Origin: Bagarius yarrelli
Lineage: Eukaryota > Chordata > Actinopteri > Siluriformes > Sisoridae
Length of the DNA stretch: 64,000 nt
Reading direction: 5' to 3'
Assembly: GCA_005784505.1 (NCBI GenBank)
Contig: VCAZ01000041.1
Span: 2,552,001 to 2,616,000, forward strand
Below, in pieces: positions 33,038-45,800 of this stretch (its first letter is position 1; each line of letters opens with the position of its first letter). The position numbers and the translations under genes were made by a program. Below the pieces are notes generated by a model. That model was given only the letters and a program-made list of their open reading frames with translations. It searched no databases and was not told the DNA's origin.

Positions 33038-34293
33038 TCACTCTGCCATTTCTCCTTCCTCATCCTCCTCCGCCTCTCTGTCGGCATCCCCCTCGTCCTC
33101 TTCTTCCCTTTCCGCTTCCTCTTCCTCCTTTACCCTTACAGCGGTAGGGAGACTGGGAGCTTGTTCTGGGTCGTGATTGGGACAACAGGGCCTGTTATCT
33201 TGGGCGGAAAGAACCAGCTGGCCTGCCTCGTGATCCTGGCAGAAAGAGGTGGGGCAAAAATGGCAAAACGCAGAGGCAGGACGCTGACACACACTGCAGT
33301 CATGCCAAGGGCATTCCCAGCGACCTAAACACACATATTGAGAGTTGACAAGTAACAAAAGGATAACAGATCAATGAATTAGATGAATGAGAGAGTCAAT
33401 AGATGAATCAAAAAAGTCAGTGTGTGTCAGTAACTCAGAATGTAAGTTGTGACTCAGTCAGTGACTCACTGAATCAGTGGCTTAATTATGATTCAGTATG
33501 AGTGAATCAGTGAGTCACTGACTGAGCCACAATTCTACAGTGAACGTTTGATTCAGTATTTTACAAAATCAATAAGTGAGCTACTGATTAGCTGAGTCAT
33601 TGAGCCACAATTCTAGCGTGAGCTACTGATTCAGTAATTTACTAAATTAATAAGTAATTAGGCCACTGATTCAATGAGTGATTCGGTGAGTCACTGGCTG
33701 AGTCACAATTCTAATGAGTAAGCTTCTGATTCAGTAACAGTAAAATTAATAAGCGAGCCACTGATTCAGTAAGTCATTGACTGAGTAACAGTTTTAAGTA
33801 AAAGTGAGTAACTAAACCAGTAAACGTAAGTGAACAAAGTTAATTAAAAAGTTAGAATTTATTAGAACAAATTTGTATTGTTCCTTTTAATTCTTCAGCA
33901 TTTGACTGTAGTGGCCTACATGGTCATTTTAGTTTAAAAAGTCCTTCCATAAAAATTTCTTGTTGTAATAGTGACCAATCTGGACGCAGTGTAAGTACTA
34001 CCTCTTAGCATCCCAGCCAATTAAATAACATGCAACTAGAAAGCCCATGATAGTAGTTATTAAAGTATTTTGTAGGTGTGGCTTAATGTACCGAACGGAG
34101 GCGTGGTCAGGTTGAGACAGAGCAGATGATAAGCTCTGGGACAATCCTTCCTGTCACACATGACCAATTCTCCACCATCGCCACAGCTGTAGCAGTAATA
34201 ATCATGACTGCGGCTTTCCGTCTTAAGCTTTCTCTTCCTCATCTTCAGCTTGGAGTTCCTCACTTTCTCCTCCTTTTCCAACACCACAGCACT
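33038..34293 (-). other. nsd3: nsd3 C-terminal PHD and C5HCH exons with acidic tail
   Basis: Exon 34293-34092 encodes a lysine-rich linker and the PHD finger CYSCGDGGELVMCDRKDC. The last exon, 33324-33038, encodes the C5HCH module (GRWECPWHDCSVCQRPASAF) and ends in a run of about 30 mostly Glu/Asp residues before the stop at 33038. Human NSD3 ends in a shorter, less acidic tail, so the acidic extension looks lineage-specific. Confidence 0.9.
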
Positions 34294-36791
34294 CTAAGAG
34301 ACAGAAGATGATTAGAGGCATGCGCTCAAAAGAGCACACAAAGCGAAAAAGAAAGAAAAAAGGAGACTGAGAATTTTAAACACAGGGATACAGTAACAGT
34401 AACACACACACAGCACACAACCTGTGCATGCACACACATCAAACCCTCGCGTGTGTGTGTACCTTTGGTCGGACTCCCAAGTAGCCACTGCAGTTATCAG
34501 CGCCGCAGTGACATGTCGTCCTCCCGTTTCCCAAGCAGTCCAGGTTATAATTAAATGTCAGCTCAGTGTCTGTCCACATACACACACACACGTAAATCTT
34601 TGACTCACAAAATGCTTAAACCTGTACCATTAATTATAAATCCATAATTTATCATTTTCATTTGGGTTTAGAATTTAAATGTTGTCAAATCCACTTGTCC
34701 GGATAAAATATAGCTCGATTTGAAACTGCAATACAGTGGAACCGACCGCTGCACCCTATGTAGTGCACTAAACACCCTGTCATCTATTTAACATTAAGCC
34801 ACAAAACAATTAAACAATTAGCGTGGAGCTAAGAGTTGGACGTCTTAACATGGCTTTTAGGGCATTCACTTTCGCGTCAGTGTCGGATTATTGTTTGCAC
34901 GCTCACCGGCAGCGATGTCACACAGAGTGAAGAGACCGATGCGGACGTCACCGTTCACCGTCCATTTCTGGGTCTCGCAGTTTGGGCTGCAGCTGTGATT
35001 TATGAAGCGAGACAAGTTCCCTTTAGGCCCAGCATCGATCACCCGATCCTGAAACAACAGCAGCAGGACAAGTTTCTTTAAGAACTTTTTAATTTACTTT
35101 AATGTTATTGGCCAAATTATTATTACAGTGTGTATTACTGTAGTATAAATTGGAGATTTAAAATAATAATACTAATTCTATAATAATATTATTTTCCTAA
35201 TAAGGACATCCTGTCATATCAAACACTTTAAAGCTGCAGTCTGTAAGTTTTGCTTCCAGGTCACCATCTCTGTTTGAAACCTGCAACTGCAGCTATAAGC
35301 GGACTCATATCTTCTTTATGTGGGTCGTGCTTTAGCGCAGCTTCTCGGCGTGGAGGAATCTGGCATTTTGATGGGTGTATGTGTGTGTGTGTGCTGCCAG
35401 TTCACACGTATCACATCGAACTGTTTTATTAAATCGTTTTTTATTGTTACACTTTGTTCTTAAATTGTTCATCTTAATATCAGCATCGCATTGACTGTGT
35501 GTGTTTAGTGTGTGTTAGCGTCCCCATTGGCATCCTCTCATGAACTGTAATATTGCCGGAACTACTTCTTTATGTTTACAAAGTGTCATAACGATGGAAA
35601 GACGAACAACGCCATCATTTTAAATCCGAAAAAGGTTTGGGACTGCAGCTTTAAATAAAAGATGATTATACTACTATTGAATTGAATATAACCTTTGTGA
35701 GGGTGAGCATGTAGAAGTTGGTCACATGGTTCTTGTTAGCATGACTGATTCGCTGTCGACATTCCTCCAGATCGATCAGTTCTCCTACGTACTCGATGAC
35801 AAAATCTCCCTTTGAAAACACACAAACACATACACTTTATTTCAATTTCAAACCATAAAATTCGTCTGTCAGTTTTAACTTACTATTTTGTTAGTTATGA
35901 TAAGATGAACGTTTGGTAGGGGGTGTAACGTGTTCTGATATTGCGAACACCCACCACTTTTCAACATACATATATGGCCAAAAGGTTCTAGACACCTGAC
36001 CAGTACACCCAGTTGGAAACACAAGGTTGTCTGGAACCTCTTAGTATGTTATAGCATTAAATTATTCCTTCAATGGAAACAAGAGACTCAAACACTGTTC
36101 CAGCATGACAATGACCCTGTGCACCATGAATACATACTGTGTTCTGGTTGGATTGGAGGAACAATTGGATGTGATGGTCAGGTGACCCAATACTGTTGTC
36201 CATTTTCTCATTCAGGTTTTTTCAGAATGTCTCCACTCCTGTTTACTCTGCTCACCTGTCTATCATCCTATCATCTATTTTGACATAGAAGACATTCGTA
36301 TTTCCGACTGACCTTTTTGAGGTCCTCTTTGGTTTTGAGTCCCCAGCCGCGTGTGTCCGTCTTAATCACCTCCATTTGCGGATACTGTCGTTTGTTGAAA
36401 CTCTGGTTGAGGCAACGTTCAGCGGCGACACACACCTGCGGGTGGCACTCGTACTGCAACGCCCTGTTCACGCACTCCGACTCCTGAGAGCACGGCTGCT
36501 TGTCGGTGGGCTTGCAGTTGCAGCGTGGGATCTCCGACAGGTCGGCCACACACACTTGCACCTTCCCTATAGGCTTGTTACTCTGAGTGGTGGAAAAATG
36601 TAGACAGGTTAAAATGTATAAACTAAAAAAAAGAAAAGAAAATGTGTGTTGATGTGCAAGTTTTTGTTTTGTACCTTGAGGAGTTTGAATGGCGGAGGCC
36701 GTCGTGAGTTGCGCTCCTGTTCCAGAGCTTCTTTGGTCTCTCGTTGAGATTTTAGCTCCTGAAACCTCCTCGCTGCCTCCTCGAGTGCTAA

Positions 36792-36826
<35 letters not shown>

Positions 36827-39800
36827 TAATTAAATAAATGAATTAGACATTCTTTTAACTATAGTTCAAATTGGATAGTGCAAAAAAACCTCTTAGCAAT
36901 ATTTTAGGCTTTATTATTTAGTGTAATGTTCCTCTATTGAAAACTGTGGCACAATGGCAAATCTTTTGCTGTATGTGACAAGCTTAGAATTTTTTTGGGG
37001 GCAAAACAATAGTCACAAGTGGCACCCTAAATTCATACCTTTTTTGAACGTCTTGTTTATTCCGATTTGTCCCTCAGCAAAATTTTTGTCGTTCTCCAAA
37101 TAAGGGAAAACTCGACCCTGGTGGATCCAGTAGTAATCATGGGAGCCGAAGAAAAAGACGGGAAAATCCCCGATGTCATGTTTCAGGTTCTGGATGTTGG
37201 ACGGAACCAGCCGAGGGTTACAGATCTCAGCGGGCCACCATCTACTCAACAGAGAAATCCCAACAGAAGACAACTTATGTAAAAACATCTAAATATGCTC
37301 TCTCGACTACAAAACTAAATATTAAAACTTATTAAAAGTAAAAGCTTGCTCTTTGTTAGCTTGTTGGCTAGTTTGCCTGAACAATCACCTTTAGATCCTG
37401 TACAGCATTGAATCTGGACAGAAACGATCTGTACCGCTGTGTATTTGGAATGAGAATAAAAAGTGCAGGTACGCATTCTTAAACTGATTTCAAAATGAAC
37501 GAAAAATTCTAAAAACCTCCATGATTAAACAATGAACCTAATGAAACGTCAGTTGTCATACTGTCAAGAGTCTGGAGTTTTATGTCATTATTTCATGACA
37601 TGTTTAGTAACCAGCGTTTTTTTTGCTGGCAGCAAAGAAATGGTGTATATAAACATGCCCTGTCCCTTCATTTGTTCCCTTTCCCTTGATTTTGTTTCCA
37701 CATTTTCCAAATTTATTGCGCTAATTACTTCATCAGGTTCTACCGTCCTATCGCTTAGTTAGACGTTCGGCGTGTGTGAAATTTCTAACGCTGCCGAATT
37801 TTTTAATGCTCGGCAGAAAAAAAAACTGATCGCAACAGTTTGTGTTAAAAGTTTTAAAAAGAATCACTTTAGACCAACAAAAAAGTTCTTTCTGCGATTC
37901 TGCAAAAAAACAACAATGTCTACTGTAATTTCTGCACAACTCAACTTTTTTTACTCATTTTACACAGTACTACATCATCATTCCATCTTATTCCCTCCAT
38001 CACACTTTAAGTGTACCTGTAGTTGCCCAGCTTGACCCAGACGATCTGTTTGTAGCGAGGTTTCTTTCCTGCTCTGCATTCACTACAAAGCCAGGCACCC
38101 TCGGGCATCTCCATATTCAGACAGGACGGGTGGAAAGAGGCGGGGCATGCCTCGCAGCACATGAGTCTTCCTCCTATACACATGCACACACACACAAACA
38201 CATGCATACCAGTGCATTACTGTGGGCTGGTACGAGCCCCAGCTCCCAATCGACAGCAGTAGCTATTTACCAAACCTCACCCAAAAGCAAATGTGTATTA
38301 AGTGCTAACGCTCCGAGGATGAGCATGGGAACTGCACGGCTGGATTTACAGCATCTTTGTCGACGTCCCCTTCGGCAGAGTTATGACAACCATGTTAATA
38401 AGCCACTTTAGGCCTATTAATGTATTATTATTGTTATTATTATTATACTAGTAAAGTGACTAACTAAAAGATATATTCAAATATTATGTTAAAAATCAGA
38501 TGACGTCATTAGTGTAATGGGAACAAGCTCGGAAAATGCACCTTTATCTAAAAAACTAGATGGCTCCCACTTCTAAATGTGTGCTAGGCGTAATGAACAA
38601 GGGTTCTAAAATGTCTCAAGACTACATGGATGTTTTATAGACTCATTCTCGAGGGTGAGATTTGAGAAATTAAGTATTTTTAGTCATTTGGTTTGAGAGA
38701 CAGCCAAAGCAATGGATTAGATGCAGAATAATGAGCGGCATGCGTACACACACACACACATACACACACACACACACACACGCAAGCTGCACTTGACACA
38801 CCTGCACTGAAAAGCAAACACAAACTATTTTGAATGGCAAAAAAATATATATTGGTGGTGTAAAAAAATAATAATAATAATGAAAATTGTAATGCAAAGA
38901 AATGATGCACTGCCATCCAAAATAGGTTTGGATTAAATGAATAAGTAAATAAATGATAACAAATGAGCGAAATAGAATAACATACAAACCCAAAGTGACT
39001 GTGAAATAAGGTTTTGTGGTGTGGGTCATGAAAGTGCAGCTCCAGGACTCAAAATAACCATTGGGAATTCGCTAATAAATGAAATCTCCTAACGTCCCTT
39101 TACAAACCAAATGATGTCGATCAGCCATGATGGCTTTGGTATGTAAAGTTGAGAGCTATAAGACTAATAATTATTCACTCAACAAATAGCGTTTATCTAG
39201 AACATAATCTTTAATCTTTGGACAGACACGTTTCTAAAAATGGACGTTGAAACCAAAAATATTTCTATATCGAAAAATAAGGTAAACAAATTAAAATAAT
39301 GCAAAAGCATTTTAGTTTTATGCTATTGGTTTAGATTAGCATCTTCATGGACTAGTGATTCTCAACAGGGGTGGTAGCGCTTTCCAGTGGGCGTTCAGAC
39401 AATGTGAGAAATCTGGTGGTGCCTGGAGAGGCGATGGGGTGTTTGGTTGGTGGTTTCAACTTTACCTATGGGGGTGTTTGTTCAATACAGTCTAAGAGGC
39501 ACTGTTCTAAAGTAAAAATGTATTACCCAAACCTTAATCTAGACTATACTAATATTGACACAAGTCTCGAATGTGTGTTGCGTGACTTTGTGATTATTCA
39601 GCTACAGTAGCATGAATGAGATCAGACACTAAGGAGGTCTGGGGTGCAGTCGGTGTTCCAGTTCATCCCAAAGGTGTTTAAATGGGGTTGAGTCAGAGAC
39701 AGGGCTCTGTACAGGACCTTCAAGTTCTACCATTCTCACCAGAACACACCATGTCTTCATGGAACCCAGGGAGGTTGTCATGCTGGACACAAGTGTTTGA

Positions 39801-42800
39801 GTCTCTTTGTTCCAGTGAGTAGACAATGTAATCCTACAACATACAAAGACATTCTAGAAAAGTGTGTGCTTCAGAATGAGCTGTAAGATGTTATAAGGCT
39901 CATTACTGATTGGTTGCAGCTTAAGCGTGATGTCCAGGTTCTCACATAACACCAAACGCACAATCTGTACACAGTCTACACACTTTACCCTTACTGTTTT
40001 ACCTGGCTGCTGGATTTTAGACACACACTTACCCAGATGGCCTCAGTGCTACTCTGTAAAAGCATTTAGCAACGTGTAAGCGTCTATGCCAAGCATGTGC
40101 TGATGTTACATTCTCATATTATGATAATTGCCTCAACTTTTACCACAGTTAGAAAAAATTATCATAATATTTTTATATATTTTTTTGCGAGTACAGCTTT
40201 CTTTAGGAATAAGAGTTCGCATCCTAAATAATAAAGGTTGCCTAGGTAGGCCACTTCCTGTTAAGTAAAATAATTTGATAATTTGAGTCAATATGAGACG
40301 CATCCCATCACCGATCATCAGCACATGCCTACTACGTCACACGACTCAGCCTACTTATCTGCTGAGCAAGACTCTACCAAGCAGTGGTTACGCGAGCCGT
40401 ACGTTATTTAAAGTCCAGCGTTTGCATTAGTAGCTGCAAATTAGAAGAGCTGAAATAAAAAAAAAATTTAAAAAAAAAAGGAAAAACAAAAAAAGAGGGG
40501 AAAAAAAAGCAAAGCCGTGATTGATGAGCGACAGGGTAAAAAAAAAAAAATAATAAAAGAGGGGAACAGGAGCGAACGTGAAGTTACCTTTAGTCGGATT
40601 CTTTTGGGTAGCTGACGAAGGAGAAGGAATCAGAGGTAATTTCATCAACTCAGCACGATTTGACTCAGTCAGAAGGTAGTGAGACTTAAACGTATAAGAA
40701 CTTAATACGGTGTCAGTGAGGTCGTGCACTAAGCGTCCTACACGAGACAAACAGGAAAACCTGTGAGCAGTCAATCACACTCCCCATGATTGCAGAGAAC
40801 ATACACCAAGCTAAACAGCACACACACACACACACACACATACACAAACACACAGACTCCTGAACAGGATGTAGGGAGTCCTGGAAGAAGAAACACATTT
40901 CAGAGATTTCGGTGTTGGCCTGAGAACCAATGTTTGATTCCGCATCATTGGCACTGTGCCATAAATTTTAGCAAAGATATGTAGGTATTTATAAATTCTC
41001 TTTAACGGCCTGTGAGGTAATAAATAGGGTTGCGGAGGGGTGGAAAATTGCCGGTAAACATCTGGAAACTTGCCATGGGAAAGTCATCTTGGGGCTTTTG
41101 GAAAAATTAAAAAGAAAGGGAACCATTTAACAGTAATTTATGAAAATGTATTTAAATTTATGTAAATAGTTTACACCAATATATATAAACCTTTTTTTGG
41201 TCATAAGCTGACATGCAAACAAATAATACACTAATACACAAGTTATTTTTAACATGATTTTTTGATTGAGCTGGAGGAATTCCTCCCTTTAGTAACTTAG
41301 GGAATGGTCTTTTTTTCTACTTACGTTTGCTTGATCAATAGACTTGATCTACAATAGTTTACACACAGCACAAAAAAAGTTTAGAATACGCATTTATGTA
41401 ATATTTAGAAATGTAACTTCGGGATATTTTAACCGAGATATTGCTGCAAGATTTTTTTTTAACTATATTTATAAATTAGGCTAACCTGCAACTTTACAAA
41501 TTTTCTGTTTATTTCTATTAATTCCTATAAATTTTTGTTAATTCTATTTTTTTTTGCGAATTCCCATGTGTACCTGTAAATTCTCATAAATACCCATATA
41601 TTCATGTTACATTCATATGTTCCCAGTAATTCCTATATTCCCATTTATGTTAATTACCATAGATCCCCCATAATTCCCATATATTCCTCCTAATTCCTGT
41701 AGATTCCCATGAATTCCCAGATTCCCATTCTTTCTCACAGATTTCCTATAATTCTCAGATTCCTGTTAATGTATATAGATTGCCCTTACATCCCATATAT
41801 TTCCATAGATTTCTTTTCTTTCTCACAGATTTCCCGTGAATTCACAGATTGCCGTTAGTTCACATTAATACCACACCCATGTTATTTACCACAGATTATA
41901 ATTTTACTTTAGATTCCCATATTTCACATTTTCAATTCCATATTCCCATATTCCATTATACCCACTGATTTCCATTCCTTTCAACCAGATTAATTAATTT
42001 TCATAGATTGCCCCTTTATAGTGCCCCTAGATCCCATATATTCCCATTAATACCCACTGATTTCCATTCTTTTTCCCAGATTTCCAGATTCCCATTAATT
42101 CATATAGATTTCCAAACTAACAATCAGATTCCCGTTAATTTCCAGATTCCCATTAATTCATATAGATTTTCGTTAGTTTCCATATATTCCCATTGATTCC
42201 TACATATTCCCGTTAATTCCCAAAGATTCCCATTAGCTGACATATATTGCGGTTATTTCAAAGTTTCCAGCCATGGAAATTCCCAGAATTATGCAACCCT
42301 ACTCACACCTCACATTTAAAAATTTATATCATTATTTTTTTCGTTATCTCAAAGCAGCATTACAAAAACTTTTCTTTCCATCTTCTCCCAAGCCAACACT
42401 CTCCTCATCAGGATTTCTACAGACAAAACAATAAAGAATGAAAATGGCAAATCTATTCATGAGGATTATAAGTCGATTTATTAGAAGAAAGGAGCACTTC
42501 TATTCTATGAGCTGAAGGGCTGACGGTGCGATCAGTGATGCAGATCATCAGTGTGGGAGCGATGCTATTACCATGCTATAGAACACCGGCATGTTTCGAG
42601 GAGGATTTGCGCCGTACACACTTAAACTAATGTTTAATACCTTCTCTATGACAGGAAAGGCATTTTGTAGCAGACAGAATCAAAGGTACCAGTGTACAAT
42701 CTATGCAGATGCCTTTGGAATAAATTATTAAGATTAATAATTGATGTTTAAAAAAATAACAGTACCGTTCGGTCATTTAATTATCAGCAGCGTAGCCAGA

Positions 42801-45800
42801 TGTTGGTAATCACTAGACGATTCGTTTACATCATCTTTTACATTATTTGGCAGACGCCCTTATCCAGAGCGACATTATCTCATTTATACAACTAAGCAAT
42901 TGGGGATTAAGGGCCTTGCTCAGGGGCCCAACAGTGGTGGCTTGGTGAAGCTGGGAATCGAACCCACAATCTCCGGGTTGGCAGTCCAACACCTTAACCA
43001 TGAGCCAAAACAGACTTTAAGTAAGAAAAAAGAATAAATAATAAAATACGCTGTTGCGTTGTTATTTATATCGCTGTTGGTGTCCACCGGAGCTGAAAGT
43101 CATGTGCCACCACTGCTTTTTAACGACATTCAACTCGCATTGACGATTATCCGATTTATTTCCACACACGAATGAGGCCTGATCTAAAAAACATCAGAAT
43201 CCATGTGGGGGTTTTTTCCTGCATAGACAGTCGTCGGTCATATCATATCATATCTGTGCTACATTAGAAGGGAAAAAAATCAGAATCCGGTTACTTGATG
43301 CATGCGATGTAAATGCGGTCTAAGATGCATTTATTAATCAATTAATCCTCTAAAAAAATCCTAGTCATTCTGTGGTAAATTATTAATAGTCAGCACTTTT
43401 TTTTAAATACACGGATTTGAATGTTACTACATCCTCATCATCATGACAACCTCCAGCCCAAAACTTTAAGAAATTATATTACCAATTTACAGCCATTAAG
43501 TGACCAAGTTAATATCAATACTACGTTTAAAGAGCACAGATTAAATAAAAACACTTTTTATACAGATCTATTTCTCTGCATCAATGACTGCACCGTTCCA
43601 GACATAACATACACACACACACACACACACACACACGAAACTGATGTGCATTTGCTCCAATCACTCTTCGACCTCATTCACTCTGAATCAGTGTTTACAG
43701 ATTATCAAGACACACACGGTCCGACGGCTTATAAACACATAGCACATCTAAAAGGAAAAAAGATTAGACGACAAAGATAAAAAGAGGGTTAGAAAACTGC
43801 ATATTGTTTAAGAACTCAAAATTAATGGCTGTGGTTAGAAAAGGGCACATTTACATGGACAAAGACAACAGTGACGCAAAAGGCCATTAAGATATTTACG
43901 CTGTATGAGGAACAGTTAAGCCAAAAACCAAGTATAATTTTGTACACTGGCTGTGTTACTCCAGCTGTAGTCAAGCGGGACAAGTTGCCTTTAAATAGAA
44001 TAGAATTTAGTTCCACTTAACTTTTGGGAAGCTAACGAGTAATAAAAGCCGATAGACTCCAGTTCAATGTCGTGCAAACTACAATACTGAGTTCATACCG
44101 CAAGATTTTGCAATATCTCAGAGACAAACCGTGGTGTCAATTTCAAAAATCAAAAATCGCTCTGCTACTGTTACTGATAACGCTACCTAGTGTCGTGTCT
44201 GTGTATTGCAGAATGTCGATAATGCAAATTTATATAAATGCAAACAAATCACATTATTTCTGTTCGTTACATGCTGCAGTTACAATATGAATGCAGTCAT
44301 AAATGAAGCAATATTTAATAATTAAAGACGAAATGGTAGCTGAATTACCCTGGCTGGGATGATTATTATTAACTACAGTATAAAAAAAATGTATTCCTCT
44401 TAAACATTATTACCTTATTCTAGTTAATCGCCTATAATTTAACTAAATTAAAACTAAACTGGTGGCCAGTTTGATACGTTATTGAATATTTTGTCTGAAA
44501 ACATGGGCTCCTTTATTGAAGGTAGCTAATTTGAGATGGCCTTATACAGGTAGCTAATTTGAGATGGCAGATTTTGGTAGACACTTTTTGTACACAGTAA
44601 ATGCATTAACGCAAACTAAACAATTTTAAACAAATGGTAGAAAAATGCCTCCTGTAACCTCAAAAACGCATCCCAAGACGTTTGAGTAAAATGATTTTTT
44701 TTACATTATCTCAAGCCTCTGACAGCACAAGCTATTGCACTTCTTACGTAAGGTTGTTCACATGTCCAGTGAAGCAAAAACTGTTATTTTTTATTTCTTA
44801 GTTTTTTGGGGGTTTTTTTACAGATGCAGTTTGAGTTTGATAGTTTATTGTTTTAGGGGGCTAAAATGACAGCCAGGGTGGCTAAATCCACTCTAAAAAG
44901 GGGCCTAGAACCATCCGTTGCATTGTAGTTCTGCAATTTGCACTTAATTTTATTGCAACAAAACAACTAAAAACATTGCAAAATATAATCGCCATAAAGT
45001 CAGTCATTCTAACCCGGAACAATAAAAAAAAAATGCTGCAAGAAATTTAAAGAACCGATTAAAAGTATTTTTGTGGGGGGAAAAAAATCACTTAATCAAT
45101 AATCATATTATAATATTCATGACCAAATATTAATAACTGTTAAATTCTAAACATTAATGTCTGTTGGTGAAAGCTGATCGTCAACTATCCTGATTATTGA
45201 TGAAAAAAATGTAATCAGAAGTCCATCCCTAGTATGAACCTGCTTAGGTACGAATTGTGTAATAACATAAGATTTTCTGAGAATTGACATCATGCTAAAC
45301 TGGAGGCTATAAACATTCATCCCGTTGCACTAGAACGAACAAAAAATAAAGAATTAAGTGAGACACACTGAGCATGTCTTAACTACAGCTGGGGTAAGGC
45401 GGACATTTATCTTTGACCGAACTGTTGCTGTGATGAACACAATCACTGTGTTAATGTTATTATTAACGCAAACACAGACATTGAGCGTGTGCAGCAGGAG
45501 CGAGTCAGCATGGAGCCGTAATGTTGAGGATGCTTCTCCACTCATCTGAAAGACTTTCTAATGCTTATGCAGGCGTTTTTTGCTTGTTGGACTATATAAA
45601 CATGATCTCAGTTGCTAATGTCAGACTGCGGGACAATCAAATTGTGTCAAAAAGGACGTATGCAAGAAGACTCGTCCGGAATTTTCCGTCATCAATCCTT
45701 GATATGTTTAGTAGGCAGAGTCCTTTTACTAAATTGTAGCTAGCAGCGAACAAACAGCAGCGATGACACGCCATAGAAACACACTGTTTTTCTTTATAAA

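Larger units (their letters stand above)
34463..36582 (-). other. nsd3: nsd3 AWS, SET and post-SET exons (catalytic core)
   Basis: Exon 36582-36313 carries the AWS zinc cluster (CNCKPTDKQPC, ECHPQVCVAAERC). Exons 35809-35693, 35048-34907 and 34569-34463 carry the SET domain: GDFVIEYVGELIDLEECRQR, DAGPKGNLSRFINHSCSPNC and ELTFNYNLDCLGN. The post-SET cysteines (CHCGADNCSGYLG) follow. The catalytic NHSC and FNYN motifs and the pseudoknot residues are intact, so an active H3K36 methyltransferase is expected. One oddity: the NQCF motif of human NSD proteins reads NQSF here; that Cys is not part of the AWS zinc set in SETD2, so activity need not suffer. Confidence 0.93.

Noticed and set aside
33002..33328. 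108-codon plus-strand frame
   Set aside because: Antisense shadow of the last nsd3 exon, which has the conserved C5HCH cysteines.
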